Source: Sipunculus nudus (taxonomy: Eukaryota > Annelida > Sipuncula > Golfingiida > Sipunculidae). Taken from it: a DNA stretch of 64,000 nt. Below are positions 11,501 through 23,692 of this stretch, piece after piece. The first letter of the stretch is position 1, and every line of letters begins with the position of its first letter. The notes beneath the pieces were generated by a model, which saw nothing but the letters and a program-made list of their open reading frames with translations, did no database searches and was not told where the DNA came from. The stretch is taken from positions 38,068,714 through 38,132,713 of the forward strand of contig CM049320.1 in assembly GCA_026874595.1 (NCBI GenBank). The letters run 5' to 3'. Made by a program: the position numbers and the translations under genes.

Positions 11501-14500
11501 AATCCTGTCAAATTTGATGGTATTATTATGAATTTAGAATCGAATGGAGTTTTAGTAAACCTCTTAAATGATTTATCTGCTGAAATGGGCAATACTACTG
11601 ATATTTTATCGCAAGAAGTGCATTTAAGGCATAAAGACTAGTTAATGTATTATATAAAAGGTGTCTTAATCCTATTAATACTGATAGTATCTTTTTCAGA
11701 GGAATTAGGTTCATATTTTTACACTGACTGTGCATTCCCATACACGTACCGTTTCTTTGTATTCGGTGGCTCCATTAAACTGTGTTCCTGATCTGTTTAC
11801 ACAGATACTGATGCGATTAGGCCTGATATTACGGATTAACATCCACCACGTATTTGGAACATATTAAGGTGTTAATTTGATCTTTATTATTATATCAACT
11901 ATATGAAATGAAGATTTTTTTGTGTCAGAAATTAAATGCTATTGCGTACATGTAATCAGTTAATACATATACCACGCTCTGAACGAAGGTAGTACATTAA
12001 TATTAGTTCATGGATAAGTTATAGTTATGAAGGAGAGTAAACATATTTGTTTATGGGTAAGACGATAAGTTATATAAATCGGGCCATTATTTTTAAATAA
12101 AATCAAATATTTCAGGGTTTTTTCAATATATTTAAAACGAATGATTGCTTTAAAAACACTTTTACCAAATGGAAATGTACAAAAATGTATGTCACGTAAT
12201 TATATGTATTTAGAAAGCAATGTGTAGTAAAACGTATGCCATCAGTGCATGTAAAATTTATTTATTGGTGACGGTAGATTATCGCCAATGCATCTACTAT
12301 GAAGTGGTCGTTTTAATGGAATGGTCTTTTCCGAGATTCATAACCAATCATATCGTTCTCGGCTGGGACCCAAAACAGATGTTGTGATAGTGGGGTGGTC
12401 GAATGGTAGGGTGGTCTTCAGACGGGGTTTCACTCTATTGAATTTATCAACTAAAACGATAGTATACTTCCGCTTCCACAAACACCCTCTTCACCACTAG
12501 AAAGGCCTTGGTGAAAGTCACGTGTCCGAGGTTGGGTTAATTACCGGACAGCAGCAGTGCAAGTGGCAGTACCCGCTCATCGACATGCTGTGAACGGTGA
12601 TTTCATAAATCACTTGGCAAGGCACGTGGAAGAGAAGCTGGACGGAAAGAAGGTTAATTACAGGTTCTGCTTGTACAGTTCCACCTTGTGAATGTTTTAG
12701 TTGAAACACCACAAGGATCGTTACATCGTAACAAGTTAGTACTGTTATGTTTCGGGCTTTTCAGAAAAAAGTCTTGAAATTTACGGGTTAATAATTTTAT
12801 AAATACATGCTTGTAAGTTGTTGGTTGTTGTTATGTTGAAATATGGATATAATTTGAGTATGTCTGTAAATTTTCTTTGGTTCAGAAGATAAACTTCCTG
12901 AATTATGACAAGAATAAATTTGTATCGTGGGATTTGTTACGTCCAGTGTCCGTGTATAAGTCGTAACTGAGAGCCTAACAACACGGGAAGCACAGCTTAC
13001 GTATTTATTTTAAATTAGTAACATACACATATATGATTCTCCTTGGCTTAAACTTGAAATCCAGTACACAGCGATATGTTGTCCTTAAACGTAATTCAGT
13101 GTAAGTCAACTGACTGGAAGTGCTTTAAACTAAGGCGGTATAGCTAGAGGCTATGCACCCCGTACCCTGTAAGCACTAAAATATATGAGGTACATCCGCA
13201 TTCACAGTCACTGTTAATTCTCCATCGTATTTATTGGCGGAAGTCGGATTATGCTCTCTAGTGAAGGAGGCTGACTACCGGAAGTTCAATCTCGTGTACC
13301 GAAAGAATACTGATTTTTATTGTTTAATAAAGGACCACAAGGAAAGCAAGCTATAACAATTAAATACAAGTGAAATACCAGAAGGGAATACACTGATGAG
13401 AAGCAACCAAAAGCAACTGCATGCGTTTACCCCTGGAGTGATAACGTAACACGTTCCAAGTCGAACCAACTTTTGGTGCTGCGATGACGAAGTTTCCAAG
13501 TAAAGACACTGGAAACAAATTATTAAGTACTCTATCTTCCATGCAGTAACTATGTCTGTAATAATACACTCTCCCACCCCAATATCCCTATTGTTCTAAC
13601 AGTATTCGATATCCGCTATAGAGTATTTATGAAGACATGAATCTTATAATGCCTTTAAACTTCGTTAATTGTTACATCTGTTAAATACATGACGTCTGTA
13701 TTGTAAAAAATATGTACTTGATTTATGTAGCTCAATTTAATAACCAACTTAATTAATAATGCACTTAATACACCATTTTCCGCCTTTTTTATCGAGCAGG
13801 CGGGATTAGCTAAAACCCGATATGTTCACTAAATTACATGAGTTTGACCTTAAGAAAGGTTAAATGTTAAAATTCTCCTGGACTGAAACCCGTACAATAC
13901 ACTTTACAACGGATGTAACTTAATTTCGGGAGATTGGTTTTAGTTGTACAAAATAACCATATGGAATTAATATGCAGAATTAATTGAATAGCTGTAGCTA
14001 TAGCAATCAATTTTAACAAAAAAACACCCAACAGTTCTAATTTAACCTTACAAAATGTCATAAATGTTCTAATTAATTTCTCTGCTTAATGCATGTATAT
14101 ATTTCACTCGGATAATATTTCACAGATTACATATCTTACCTCCTTTTTCTATTTTTCTTGTATCATTCATTACTAAATAGGGAGTTAGACAAACATATTA
14201 CATATCTGATATAGTTTTCCAGTTTAATCGTCTTATTTAGCAATAACGGACTATCAATAAACTTAGATGTAGCTAGTTTGAGCAATTTGTAAGTTCATAA
14301 TTTATCAGTCTTTCAGTGTGTTACTTGCCTTTTGTTCATTAAAATTAAAATAGCTACCACTACCCTTTCAACCGATTACTCCTGTTTAACTTGCGGGCCT
14401 TTGATTGTTTTAAAATGGAGACTATACATAACGCTATGTCTTCGAAACGTCTGCGATCGCCTCCGTAGACGTATACGTATAGCTTTATGTGCGTTCAGTA

Positions 14501-14640
14501 TTACGCATAACGTACGTTAAGCATTGTGTTGACAACCCATACACGCCTGCGCTCACTTCTGCTAACTTACGCTGGGAGCTCTTACGATATTATTATTATT
14601 ATCATTATAATTATTAAGGTCCTGTGTCCTCATTCTTGCA
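8550..14640. other. Long AT-rich intergenic stretch
   Basis: No exon, RNA gene or transposon could be supported apart from the perfect palindrome at 10363-10382. The open frames are all under 95 codons and lack domains or splice context. The stretch 9172-10165 is somewhat GC-richer but shows no coding signal I trust. Confidence 0.45.
10363..10382. repeat. Perfect 20-bp palindrome followed by A-run
   Basis: ACGCTTTAG-TG-CTAAAGCGT forms a 9-bp perfect hairpin with a 2-base loop, or one fully palindromic duplex site, followed by AAAAAAA. It could be a dimeric protein-binding site or the remains of an inverted repeat. No function is implied. Confidence 0.7.
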
Positions 14641-14678
14641 AAACTGAACCAAATTAGAAGATTAGTCCCGGTGTAACG

Positions 14679-14947
14679 ATATCAGATTACCCCCGCCTCT
14701 GAGTGACCCCGGAGGTAAATTGAAATCTATTAATTCATGTGTCTTTCACGTGGTTTATTGAACTATTATATCATGAGTTTAAAACATGAAAATTTATCAG
14801 TAGATTAAATCAGTGACGGGGTTATATGAACAGTACGTGGGGTAACCTGAAATTAGGTTCAGACTACCCCCGGGGATAATCTGAAACCGATTTCAGATTA
14901 AACGGGGGGGGGTCTAACACTGGGGTAACATGAAATCTTAACTCCTG
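14679..14947. promoter_or_regulatory. Cluster of seven GGGGTAAYCTGAAATC-like motifs
   Basis: The motif occurs at 14679-14694 (-), 14711-14727 (+), 14839-14854 (+), 14856-14871 (-), 14872-14888 (+), 14889-14907 (-) and 14932-14947 (+). Each copy has zero to a few mismatches. Four copies in the middle are packed head to head and tail to tail within 70 bp. Either this is a compact binding-site array or it is the subterminal repeat region of a non-autonomous transposon. I cannot tell which from one locus. Confidence 0.55.
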
Positions 14948-14949
14948 TT

Positions 14950-15795
14950 ATAGTTATGTTGGCGTCGCATAGGACACACGAATAATTTCATTAGATACTG
15001 CTCAATGGGGGCATCAGACTGTAGACCCTGATACAATACATTCATTAAGAGTTATTTTTATATATGTGTTTATATAATGATGGGTGAATAGATTGTTTTT
15101 GTTATAGATTGCCCGTTTTTACTATGGTTTCAGCAACCTTATTGGTATGGAATAGAGTTGTTCCACAGGAATACCTCTGGTTCCATAAAAAACAAAATGG
15201 CTTCAGTTTACGATGCTATTTTCTGCTGATTGTGCAAAGCTCCGATTCTAGGAATGTGTCGTCATGACAACTAGTGCGTGTTGACGGCCCAGGCCGAGTT
15301 ACTTAAGCTCTCATATGTACAATATTTGAAATAAGCTTAATACACTGTGAAATAACAGAAACATTAAGTCTTTGTTAATTAAGAAAATAGAATACCATAT
15401 GTCTAGTTAAATAGAATGAGTTCCACTATTAACATTTGATACAGTTGACTAAATAATTGTCACTATGGCGTTTTTCATCGAATTCAAGATCACCAAGGTA
15501 GTCGGGTGCCTTTTTGAATTAAATAAATAACTTTCTAATTTGCATTTATATGGACGAAAATGTACAAAAAATATACAAACAGAAATTTTGTTATCTATAA
15601 AAATGATTAAACAATAATATTACATAACGTCTTCAGAGATGTGGCCTTCTTGCTCGAAATCTTTTATTTTGATTGTGTGTATGTTTATTTTTCCAACTAA
15701 TATACACATTTTACATGAAATTTGTAATGGTCTACATCGACAAAGCTGCTCTGCGTTTGATGGCGCCACCATGCCCGTTAGTGTTTCAGGCAAAG
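14950..15795. other. No recognisable feature
   Basis: AT-rich spacer upstream of R1 copy b. No gene or repeat is supported. Confidence 0.45.
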
Positions 15796-15797
15796 AG

Positions 15798-16185
15798 AGT
15801 ACCCTTTCGTCAGAGGTCGCTTCTACTCGAAACGAATCTCATCTGTTTGGGCACTTTTGGACGGCAGGGAGTACTTGTCTCAACTGTCAAACCTTAAAAT
15901 CAAAGTTTGTTACATTTCAAGGAAACACCTGTTTACATTCCACATGCGCATGCTCACAAAAAATCACTTAATCCATAAAGTCCTTACCACAAAACACCAT
16001 GTTTATGTAATTTGCCCTGAAACAATTCTTATCCAACACACTTGAACGGACTACATATACCTACACCGCTGGTGTATTAAGAAACCCCGGTGCATTGTGG
16101 AGGTCAGATTATGACTCCAACAATCCTTAAACAGCAGAGTCATACATTTGTTAGTCCAAGTCTACGCAGTGTTGCAAAGAGAGCG
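15798..16185 (+). repeat. Dispersed repeat R1, copy b
   Basis: Aligns with 6199-6606 and 46483-46853 from TTTCGTCAGAGGTCGCTTCT through GAACGGACTACAT and GGTGCATTGTGGAGGTCAGA to GTCTACGCAGTG. It is closer to copy c than to copy a in the left part (CAGAGGTCG). The 110-aa and 74-aa open frames overlapping it (15639-15971) are consequences of the repeat and are not conserved in frame in the other copies. Confidence 0.8.
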
Positions 16186-16189
16186 CACC

Positions 16190-17350
16190 ACCCATTATAA
16201 ACAAGCCTTTCTCCACTCTCTGACTACTCGGACGAGTATGGCAAATGGAGAGTTTTTTTTCTATTTACCTTATATAGAATGAAGCATAATACCAAATATA
16301 GACAGCATATGGTGGCTCTCTTGTTAGTCAGTGACAGTCAGTAAACACGTCAGTTTTATCCTATGTACAGATATAAAATCAGGAACGCATAAACACGTCA
16401 TGACTCGTGTTTTCCTCACCGTGAAGGGTTAAGTTATCACTGCCCTTAATCAAGCCTCCCCCGTAGATCGGGCAGGTTTATAGCTGTTGATCAGTTTAGT
16501 TCTGTATTTATACCTGATAGAAAATGCGTGGACCTACTTAGGTATCCCCCCCCCCAACTGCAAAACTATTGATTTCAATTCTTTTCTGACATTTTTTGTA
16601 TGGCTAGATCTCCAATATGGCTGATTTTCAAAAGTTAAAATTTTGGCACAACATTAGTCCTAGGTCACACAGATTTGCACCTGATTTTTATTTTTACATT
16701 AACTATGAAAGCTTATAAGTTGCGCTCGTCGGAGGGGGGGGGGGTCTATGATTGCTTAGTGATTGCATACATTAAATTTTTATTTTATTTTATTATTTTT
16801 TTTTGGTGGGGTGGGGGGCACAAATACACATGGCCTAGTGTTCAACGTAACTCTTATTATTTTTTGTTTTGTGGGTTTTTTTAATAAGTTTATTATTCAA
16901 TTTTTCAGAATACGCTTGGGGAAGATGTTCCACAAAAGTCCCAAACCAGTATGCATTAGCGTGACAGAGATAATATAGAGACGGCAATATAATTATTTCG
17001 GGAGTCCTTAGCTGAATAAAGTTATATATTACACTACGATCTGCTAATTAAAATCGCATCAACTTTCACTGCAGACTTCGAGTAGTCAACATGTATTAAT
17101 AACATTTGGAAAATTATGAGACCAGAAAACGAAGCATGCATTTAAACAAGAGCCTATATACCGTTGTCAGTATTCTCAGGAAAAGAATCTGTTATTTTTT
17201 TCGGATATTCAATTGCACAAATTAGTTTAAAATAATTTGTTAGAATATTATTTTTGTGAGGTAACCGCCTCCATTTCTATGCTACCTTATCTAATTTTAA
17301 TCAGATAAGATTACATCTGCAGAAAACCATTTCCGTTTCTTTTTTTTTTT
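16190..17350. other. No recognisable gene
   Basis: Low-complexity AT-rich DNA with G-runs near 16733-16743 and T-rich tracts. Frames at 16675 and 16763 are G-run and T-run artefacts. Confidence 0.45.
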
Positions 17351-17352
17351 TT

Positions 17353-17593
17353 GACTGCGTGACAGGTAGCACTGTATCCTGGCCCGTTGTCCACAGCACC
17401 TGCGGGTCTTGGGTGTATAATCACCAACATTGGTGGTTCGTTATACCGAAGACCCTGTGGGGCACAGACTTCCCATTAAGCCTGCAGAGCGCTCACCCTG
17501 AGTGAAAGCGACCGTGAAAAATCTAACCACTCCACGGCTTAGATTTGAACTCACGACTTTGACTCCTGTGCTCTACCCCGAAACACAAAAGCC
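17353..17593 (-). repeat. tRNA-derived SINE, family S, copy C (reverse)
   Basis: On the - strand the head (GTAGAGCACAGGAGTCAAAG), the B-box region (GAGTTCAAATCTAAGCC) and the block CTCTGCAGGCTTAAT match copies A and B. The 3' part is truncated or diverged relative to copy B. Opposite orientation to copies A and B supports dispersal rather than local duplication. Confidence 0.75.
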
Positions 17594-17594
17594 T

Positions 17595-19250
17595 TTTTTA
17601 TTTATTTTAATTAATTAAATATTTTCAGTTAATTTGTCAGTGTCTGTTTTACTCATGGTAACATATGTGTATCAGCGTTTTGTATGAGCCTATGCTAGCT
17701 GTTAACACCAAATGTGTATTACTGTTTGTGTTATGGTAAACTGGATCATAAATGATCGTTTCTGTGTAATATAATTCTTCAAAAAGAAATCTAATTACAT
17801 ATTTGACACAATAGATGGTTGAAATATAGCAGCTGAAACTATAAATTAAATAGTGCGATACATTGTTTCGCAATTTCAAAAGTAAATGTGTTGTAATTGA
17901 GATATAATTGTATTTGGCTGTCTACGCCTTGGGAATATTGAAGGAATAAATAGGTCGTAACGAAGCAAATTGTGTGATATTGATAAGATTTAAGAAATGT
18001 CTTATCCATTATATACAATTCACCCATAACCCCCTGTGTAATTAGATTATATTAATTAGATTTAATAGAAGGATCATCTTAGATATATTTACATGTACAA
18101 GCGGATACTTTTTGTATTATATACGGAGCATTGAACTGATACTTAATGGTGTTTTAAGGCTACATTAGGGACTAATAAACTGGATAGGGCATATCTAAAC
18201 GCCTAAGTTGTCAATTTTATCAGAATTGTTCTGTTAAATCAACACAACCTGCTAAGAACGATCTTGAAGATGCAGCATTATATAGCAAAACAACTTTTTT
18301 TTTCCTGACAGGGTGATCTGCTTAACTGACAAGTTGGAACAGAAAACCAAACAAGATACAACAACTTCAAAGTTAAAATTCCGTTCACAAAACTCATTTT
18401 GTCTCCTTGTTCGCCACAGGCGTGATCTAGTTTGTCTTCCCCAAGGGTATTGTCACATATTTTGGGGGGGAATGACCTGCTCGCGATGTAGTGTTTTTTT
18501 TTTTCTTTTAATCTCCTTCATGCCTTTTTAGTTAACATCTTATGTTATTGGTTGAGTCGTTATAGTCAGCCTCAGGGCGTCACTGCTATTTAGACATGGC
18601 TGCCGCGATGTAATTGATAATTACAGTTGCCATTGTCACTTTATTATTTCAGGGTGGGATACAGGATGTCCTCAAAGGGGGCCATTGCTGGTGAATGATC
18701 CTTGAAAAGGCCCACAAAACCTGCTTAAAACGAAAATTTTATCATAAGTGAGATAACTGAGTAACTGATATTTTCTTAAAATTCTCTATTAGAAGTTAAA
18801 TGATTATATTTAAACTTATTAATATTTATTAATATATAATATTTGTTTCACTTTTGTAGACAATTTGAATATTGTCGAGACTTGTAGGGGGAGGGGTTGT
18901 CAAGCGCATAACTTACCCTCAAGATCCGGCCCTGTACTTCCACCAGAGTTGTTCTTTTTCACTTGTGTCTATTTTTTTTTTTATTGGTTTCTTTGTTTGT
19001 GTGTAAGGAAAATTACTTAAAAACTACTAACCGGTGTTCCACACAAAAAAATTGTGCACGAGTTCGTAATTGGCCGAAGGTTGAGCTTTTTAAATGCTTA
19101 AATGGACCAGGATAAAATAAAGTTTCGAGTTGTTTTGCCGTGGGACAGGTTGGCGCTTTTTAGCTAAAGCTAAATGAGCTGAAGACGGCGCCCGAGCTGT
19201 ATATTTGACACGGCCGAGAAGGGGCCGAGGCAGCTTTCTCCGAAACGTAA
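17595..19250. other. No recognisable gene
   Basis: AT-rich DNA. From about 19060 it becomes GC-richer towards the candidate start exon at 19253. The 62-76-codon frames here are unsupported. Confidence 0.4.
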
Positions 19251-19252
19251 AA

Positions 19253-19260
19253 ATGGAGAG
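19253..19260 (+). other. Possible tiny first coding exon (ATG GAG AG|GTAAGA)
   Basis: An ATG at 19253 is followed after eight coding bases by a consensus splice donor, GTAAGA, at 19261. The preceding ~200 bp are GC-richer than the background and include a GTATATTT element at about 19200. This is the pattern of a promoter plus a very short first exon, but both parts are short signals that arise by chance, and no partner exon was identified. Speculative. Confidence 0.15.
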
Positions 19261-19608
19261 GTAAGAGGTTTTTGAGGTTTATATTGTCCCACTTTTGAGG
19301 ATACATTTGAGATGATAGAGCTATAATGTTGTTGATTTACTGATCGTGATTCTAGTGTAATATGAAACAGGCTGCTGTATTAGGCTTACACACCTGAACC
19401 AATAAACGTCCAACCAGCGGTAACCTGGTAAGTCGAGTGGACAACACCAGAATTAGAACACGTCCTTTGGGCTTCAAAGTCAACAGTGTTTACCCGTTGG
19501 CTTAGTCCCTCCCTGAAGAGGTGCAACTCAAATATGAAGATTATTTAAACTGATATATAGATATATATATTTTTAAATATCATCTCCGGTACGTCATATT
19601 AGTATTGG

Positions 19609-19758
19609 TTATAACCATGTGAATGCAAGCCGCGAGGCGTGGGTCTTCATGGCACGCGAGCCGTCAGGCAAACTGATTTGTTCTACATGCCCCGCCTCCA
19701 GGTCGAAGGTCACGCGTGTCACTTTTTTCGTCACGCACTGCGTTCGCTCTTTCTTAAG
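19609..19758 (-). other. Possible coding segment, unidentified
   Basis: On the - strand an open frame ending in TAA at 19609 encodes a protein-like stretch, including KKVTRVTFDLEAGHVEQISL. It uses GC-rich codons unlike the AT-rich surroundings. Its 5' side runs straight into the MITE at 19762, whose end contributes a possible acceptor (GAGATACAG). It may be a real exon, a decayed gene fragment, or GC-rich sequence carried with the neighbouring element. No family recognised. Confidence 0.25.
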
Positions 19759-19761
19759 CCT

Positions 19762-20341
19762 GTATCTCACTGGGCTGCGACAGCTTTGCGACATATTGCG
19801 AGAGAGTCTCAAAAGTGTCTTTAAACATTCGCGGCGGTTCTCAATTTCCTCGCGTGATTCGCAAAGTGTCGCCAACTTGTCGCCCAAATTTTGAACATGT
19901 TAAAAAAATTCGCAAAACATAATTTCTCGCAAAATAGTCGCAGAGGCGTCGCTTGTGTCTCAAACCCGTCTCAAACATGTCTCGAACTATTCTCAAGTCA
20001 GTTTCTGCGAGTCAGGAATTGCGAGAACTGCGAGAGAACTTTGAGAGGGGTTTGCGACCTATGCAACTAGATTGCGAATATTTGGAGATAAAAATGAGAA
20101 TCTGACATTCTGGTCGCGAACTGTCGTGCGAATATTTCACAAATGTCGTGCGAATGTCTTGTGAATATCGCAACTCCCGAACTCCCTCCGAATTTTGGGC
20201 CAAACACTCGTATGATGTTCGCAAACATGTCGTAAATACGATTCAGTGTGATTGCAAGTGAAAATTGTCGCTAATTCGCGTATTTTCTCGCAATTGTCGT
20301 GTCTCTTACTAGTCGCAAGCTGTCGCAGCCCAGTGAAATAC
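19762..20341 (+). mobile_element. GCGAC-rich MITE-like element, ~580 bp
   Basis: The left end is GTATCTCACTGGGCTGCGAC. The right end is the inverse, GTCGCAGCCCAGTGAAATAC, with the inverted repeat extending through GCTT(T)GCGAC (about 28 bp, few mismatches). The interior is packed with GTCGC, TTCGC and GCGAA units. No transposase is present; 70-92-codon frames on both strands are compositional. The target duplication is not clear, so the superfamily is undetermined. Confidence 0.75.
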
Positions 20342-20574
20342 TACCTTTAGTATGTCAGACTTGAAATTTGTGTTTGTCCGATATCCAGGAAGGTGGTCGA
20401 GTTACTATGTTTATAAGAATAAACCTTCTTTGCCTTATTTAAAAAGTCGCATGCAACCTGACTTGCGTGACATTTTGCATTACTCTGTGATGCAAAAAGA
20501 TCTGAACGTATAGTTAGACCAAAGAAAGATACGCCGCATGTGGGTATTCCCAAAAGCGGAAAGCAGGGTTTTAT

Positions 20575-21500
20575 TACAGGCATTATGGAATAATACATAT
20601 ATAAAGATACAAAATAGTTAAGTATAAGATATGTTTTCGATAACATGGGAATTAAATTTGTCTATCACCTTAATGATTGTGAAGGAACTCCAAAACAATT
20701 CTCTAAAAAGATTCAATCTGAAAATGAATTATTTAGTCAATATATTATGCTTTGGTATTCCTCACAACAAACAATTCCAAGAGAATGAAAATTCATTTTA
20801 ATATCACAAAATATGGAATGTAATTTTGTTTAAGAAGATAGGGAATTCCCATTGCAGGATCACATTGTGGATTAAAAGGAAAATAGATCATAAATATGTG
20901 TACAATGTTATGTTAAACGATCACGTAGTGGAACCAACTAATAAAATAAAATAAAATTGCAAGACATTTTATCCAGTGACTTTATATAGAAAAATGTAAT
21001 CGATTAAATATACTGCAACACTATGGCTATATTTATTAAGCAATTTCAATTCAGGATTTTACATAATGTATTGTCTCTTAATGATAAACTGTACGTCTGA
21101 GGGATATCGGATTCCAAAACATGTTCATTTTGTGACAAAGAAACAAAATCTATTATTCATCTGTTCTACGATTGTGATGCAGAAAAGATGTTCTACTGTA
21201 TTATTCCAAATTAGGCTGAAGGAGCTGGTTTAACCAAGTCAGTAATGCGTCCAGTTCTCATTTATACGGGCTGCGATAACGATACGGACCAGAAATGTTT
21301 AATAGACCTGTTTTACTGTTATTTAAATTTGTACTACTTAGCCATGGAGAGTCTGGTGTTACACCTACTGCATACAAAACACAAGTGAAAAAAAATGAAT
21401 ATTAAGAGAGAATGGTGGCTGAGAAATATTTATATGATAATATACTCCTTGTAACTTCTTGATGTTCTAAGGTGGCGTGATCGCTTCAATGGACCCTCGC
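20575..21500 (+). pseudogene. L1/Tx1-type LINE ORF2 C-terminal relic
   Basis: Translation in one frame gives LINE-like blocks in the usual order. First comes LWNNTYIKI, near 20580. Then GIKFVYHLND with IPRE*K (a Trp codon turned to stop) from 20645. Next is a KYVYNVML block near 20895, then FRILHNVLSLNDKLYV near 21045. A Cys/His cluster, CSFCDKETKSIIHLFYDCD, near 21120 is typical of the zf-RVT region after reverse transcriptase. Several in-frame stops (for example after KLYV) show it is dead. The catalytic reverse-transcriptase core and endonuclease are absent, consistent with 5' truncation. Clade assignment by motif style only. Confidence 0.75.
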
Positions 21501-21504
21501 GAAA

Positions 21505-23133
21505 CAATGAAATTCCCTAGCAAATATGACACAAACCACAGAATATATGGATTTCTTATTGGTTGAAAGTAAGAGACACGAGATGCTTCTACTTCTTTTT
21601 TCTTCTGCTGTGGGCTAAGTTTCAAGATGAGCCATCATTGATCCTGTCAACAGCTATGCATAAAAATAAACTACCCGATTCTAAAATGGGTACTCGAATC
21701 CATTAACTGATGACTCAGGAACCTCAATAGCAACATAAAGATTGATTCGTAACCGGAAGAAGCGGATCTTTAGAAATATACATTTGACTGTAAACTGTAG
21801 GTTCAACTAAAATATCCGTTTCCAATGCATACATTTTTGTTTTACTTGTGGTGCTTATTTGCCTGACAGGATAATCTTAGTTGTCGACAGGAAATATAGA
21901 TCACAAAGCAAACAGGATAACCTGTATTATAACATTACGCAACAGGAAAGGTAGATTCCCCTTTATACTGTTAAATCTTGTTTCATAAGATCCTGTCAAA
22001 ACATTTAAGGATATTCTTGAAAAAGTATCCTCTTTCTATTCTGCGTGTATTCACTCTAAGAACGAAAGGTTCTTGAGTGTTCTTTAAAGAAACAAAAGGG
22101 TTTATTAAAGGTTCAAGGCATAATACGGTTCTTTGTGATGATGAGGGTTACTTTGGATGAATCGGGGTTCATAAGTATGTGGAAGAGTTCTTTAGAATAA
22201 TATACAGTAGGGTATATATTGAAAGTAAGTTTTAGAACTTCATGTACAATCATTTAATTAAGCATTAACGATCAGCGTATAAAGCATGTGAAGGCCAAGG
22301 CCCCAGGACAGAGGCCATTAAATTTTCAGGTTGAATTCCATAATTAAATATTTGTATTAAATAACTGAAATTATTGTATGTATTATCGGTGAACTAGTAC
22401 AGGTATTACGAATAAATGAATTCAAGTAATGTTGAGTAAGAACTATTACCGTAATTAGAAACGTTGGTTTAGTGATGTATAGATCATTTTTTAGCCGCCG
22501 CAACCAGTTTCCGGGGTTTTCTGAGATGATTTTTGTTACCTGCCCCCCCCCCCCCCGCCCCATTTCTAGACCCGGGGACCTTTATTTAGGGTTTTCATTA
22601 GTCCTGCTGTCTTGGACCCAAACTTTTCCTAAATCCTGGATCCGCCCCTGATACATCCACTGACGCTTTATGGTAATACCTCCAACAGTTTTGCTGCCTT
22701 TTATGACCAGTGCCATTCAATCCTTGGTGGAGAGGGCGCACTCTTGTGCTAAAGACTTTCGCACAGGTGTCCTCGCTCAGGTGGCGGTCAGGAACCAACA
22801 AGCTTTCGATAACATGTCCAAGGCTCTAACCATCATGCCACCTCATTCGATATATGTTCATATCAAATACACTTCAAGGAATTAAATCCAGAAATTGGCA
22901 AAAATTCCAAACAAAAATGTTTTCAATATAACGTCTAGACAACAATAATGCAAAGGAAATAGAACAACGATGTTAACTTCAAAGAAACATTTGTCTTGCA
23001 TTATCAATCCAGTTTTTACAAACGTGCCTGTTAGCATTCTTTGACTTGTCCGTACTAATGAATTATATTATCTGGTATGAAGATATATCGAAACATCGAA
23101 TGATACACAAGGACCGATATAATCACCGATAAC

Positions 23134-23135
<2 letters not shown>
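21505..23135. other. No recognisable gene
   Basis: AT-rich DNA. It contains a C-run near 22543-22555 and, at about 22637, CTGGATCCGCCCCTG, a sequence often seen at the edge of old dispersed elements. The partner end was not found. A GGTTCTT-type direct-repeat patch lies at 22060-22200. Confidence 0.4.

Positions 23136-23137
<2 letters not shown>

Positions 23138-23195
<58 letters not shown>
23138..23195. repeat. (AT)n microsatellite
   Basis: About 29 uninterrupted AT dinucleotides. Confidence 0.95.
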
Positions 23196-23198
<3 letters not shown>

Positions 23199-23692
23199 GA
23201 ATTATAAACACATGCAACTCAGAACAAAATTTTAGATTATTCGTTATCAGTATCGCAAGGAGTGTAATACAAGAAACTTTGACAGTCTAGCAGGATATTT
23301 CTATACAAATCAAGTGTACTTTAAACAGCTATCCTAGTTTCCATGCATACTTTGTCAAGACCCATCAACTGTGTTTCTGTTTAGCCTATACAGACGTTCT
23401 TTTAATATAAACAAAGTGATATTCCATCTATAATCAGCATTTAAATGTTTCTCGATAGTTATTTTTAACCAGTTTTATCGAGAACTGATCTAAAATTTTG
23501 TTTGAATTAATCATTCTCGCTTTTTACCGAGGTGAAATATATGTGGCATTGTCCCATGATATAGGCCAACAGTTTTCTTGTCGTTGATATTTGTAGGAGC
23601 TATCTTATTTCATTGAAGGTTCTTGCACATTTCTGTTTCAATTAAACCTGTACATTTTATGTTGCGCTGTCGTGAGGACGCGAAATTTTAAT

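Noticed and set aside
15639-16045. ORFs of 110, 74 and 62 codons, with partners at 6247 and 46529
   Set aside because: All are within or overlap R1. The frame is not kept between copies, so they do not define a gene.
22600-22655. Transposon edge suggested by CTGGATCCGCCCCTG (also GGGCGGATCTAGAGG near 37857)
   Set aside because: Only one end is visible at each place and no inverted partner or target duplication could be found, so no element was called.
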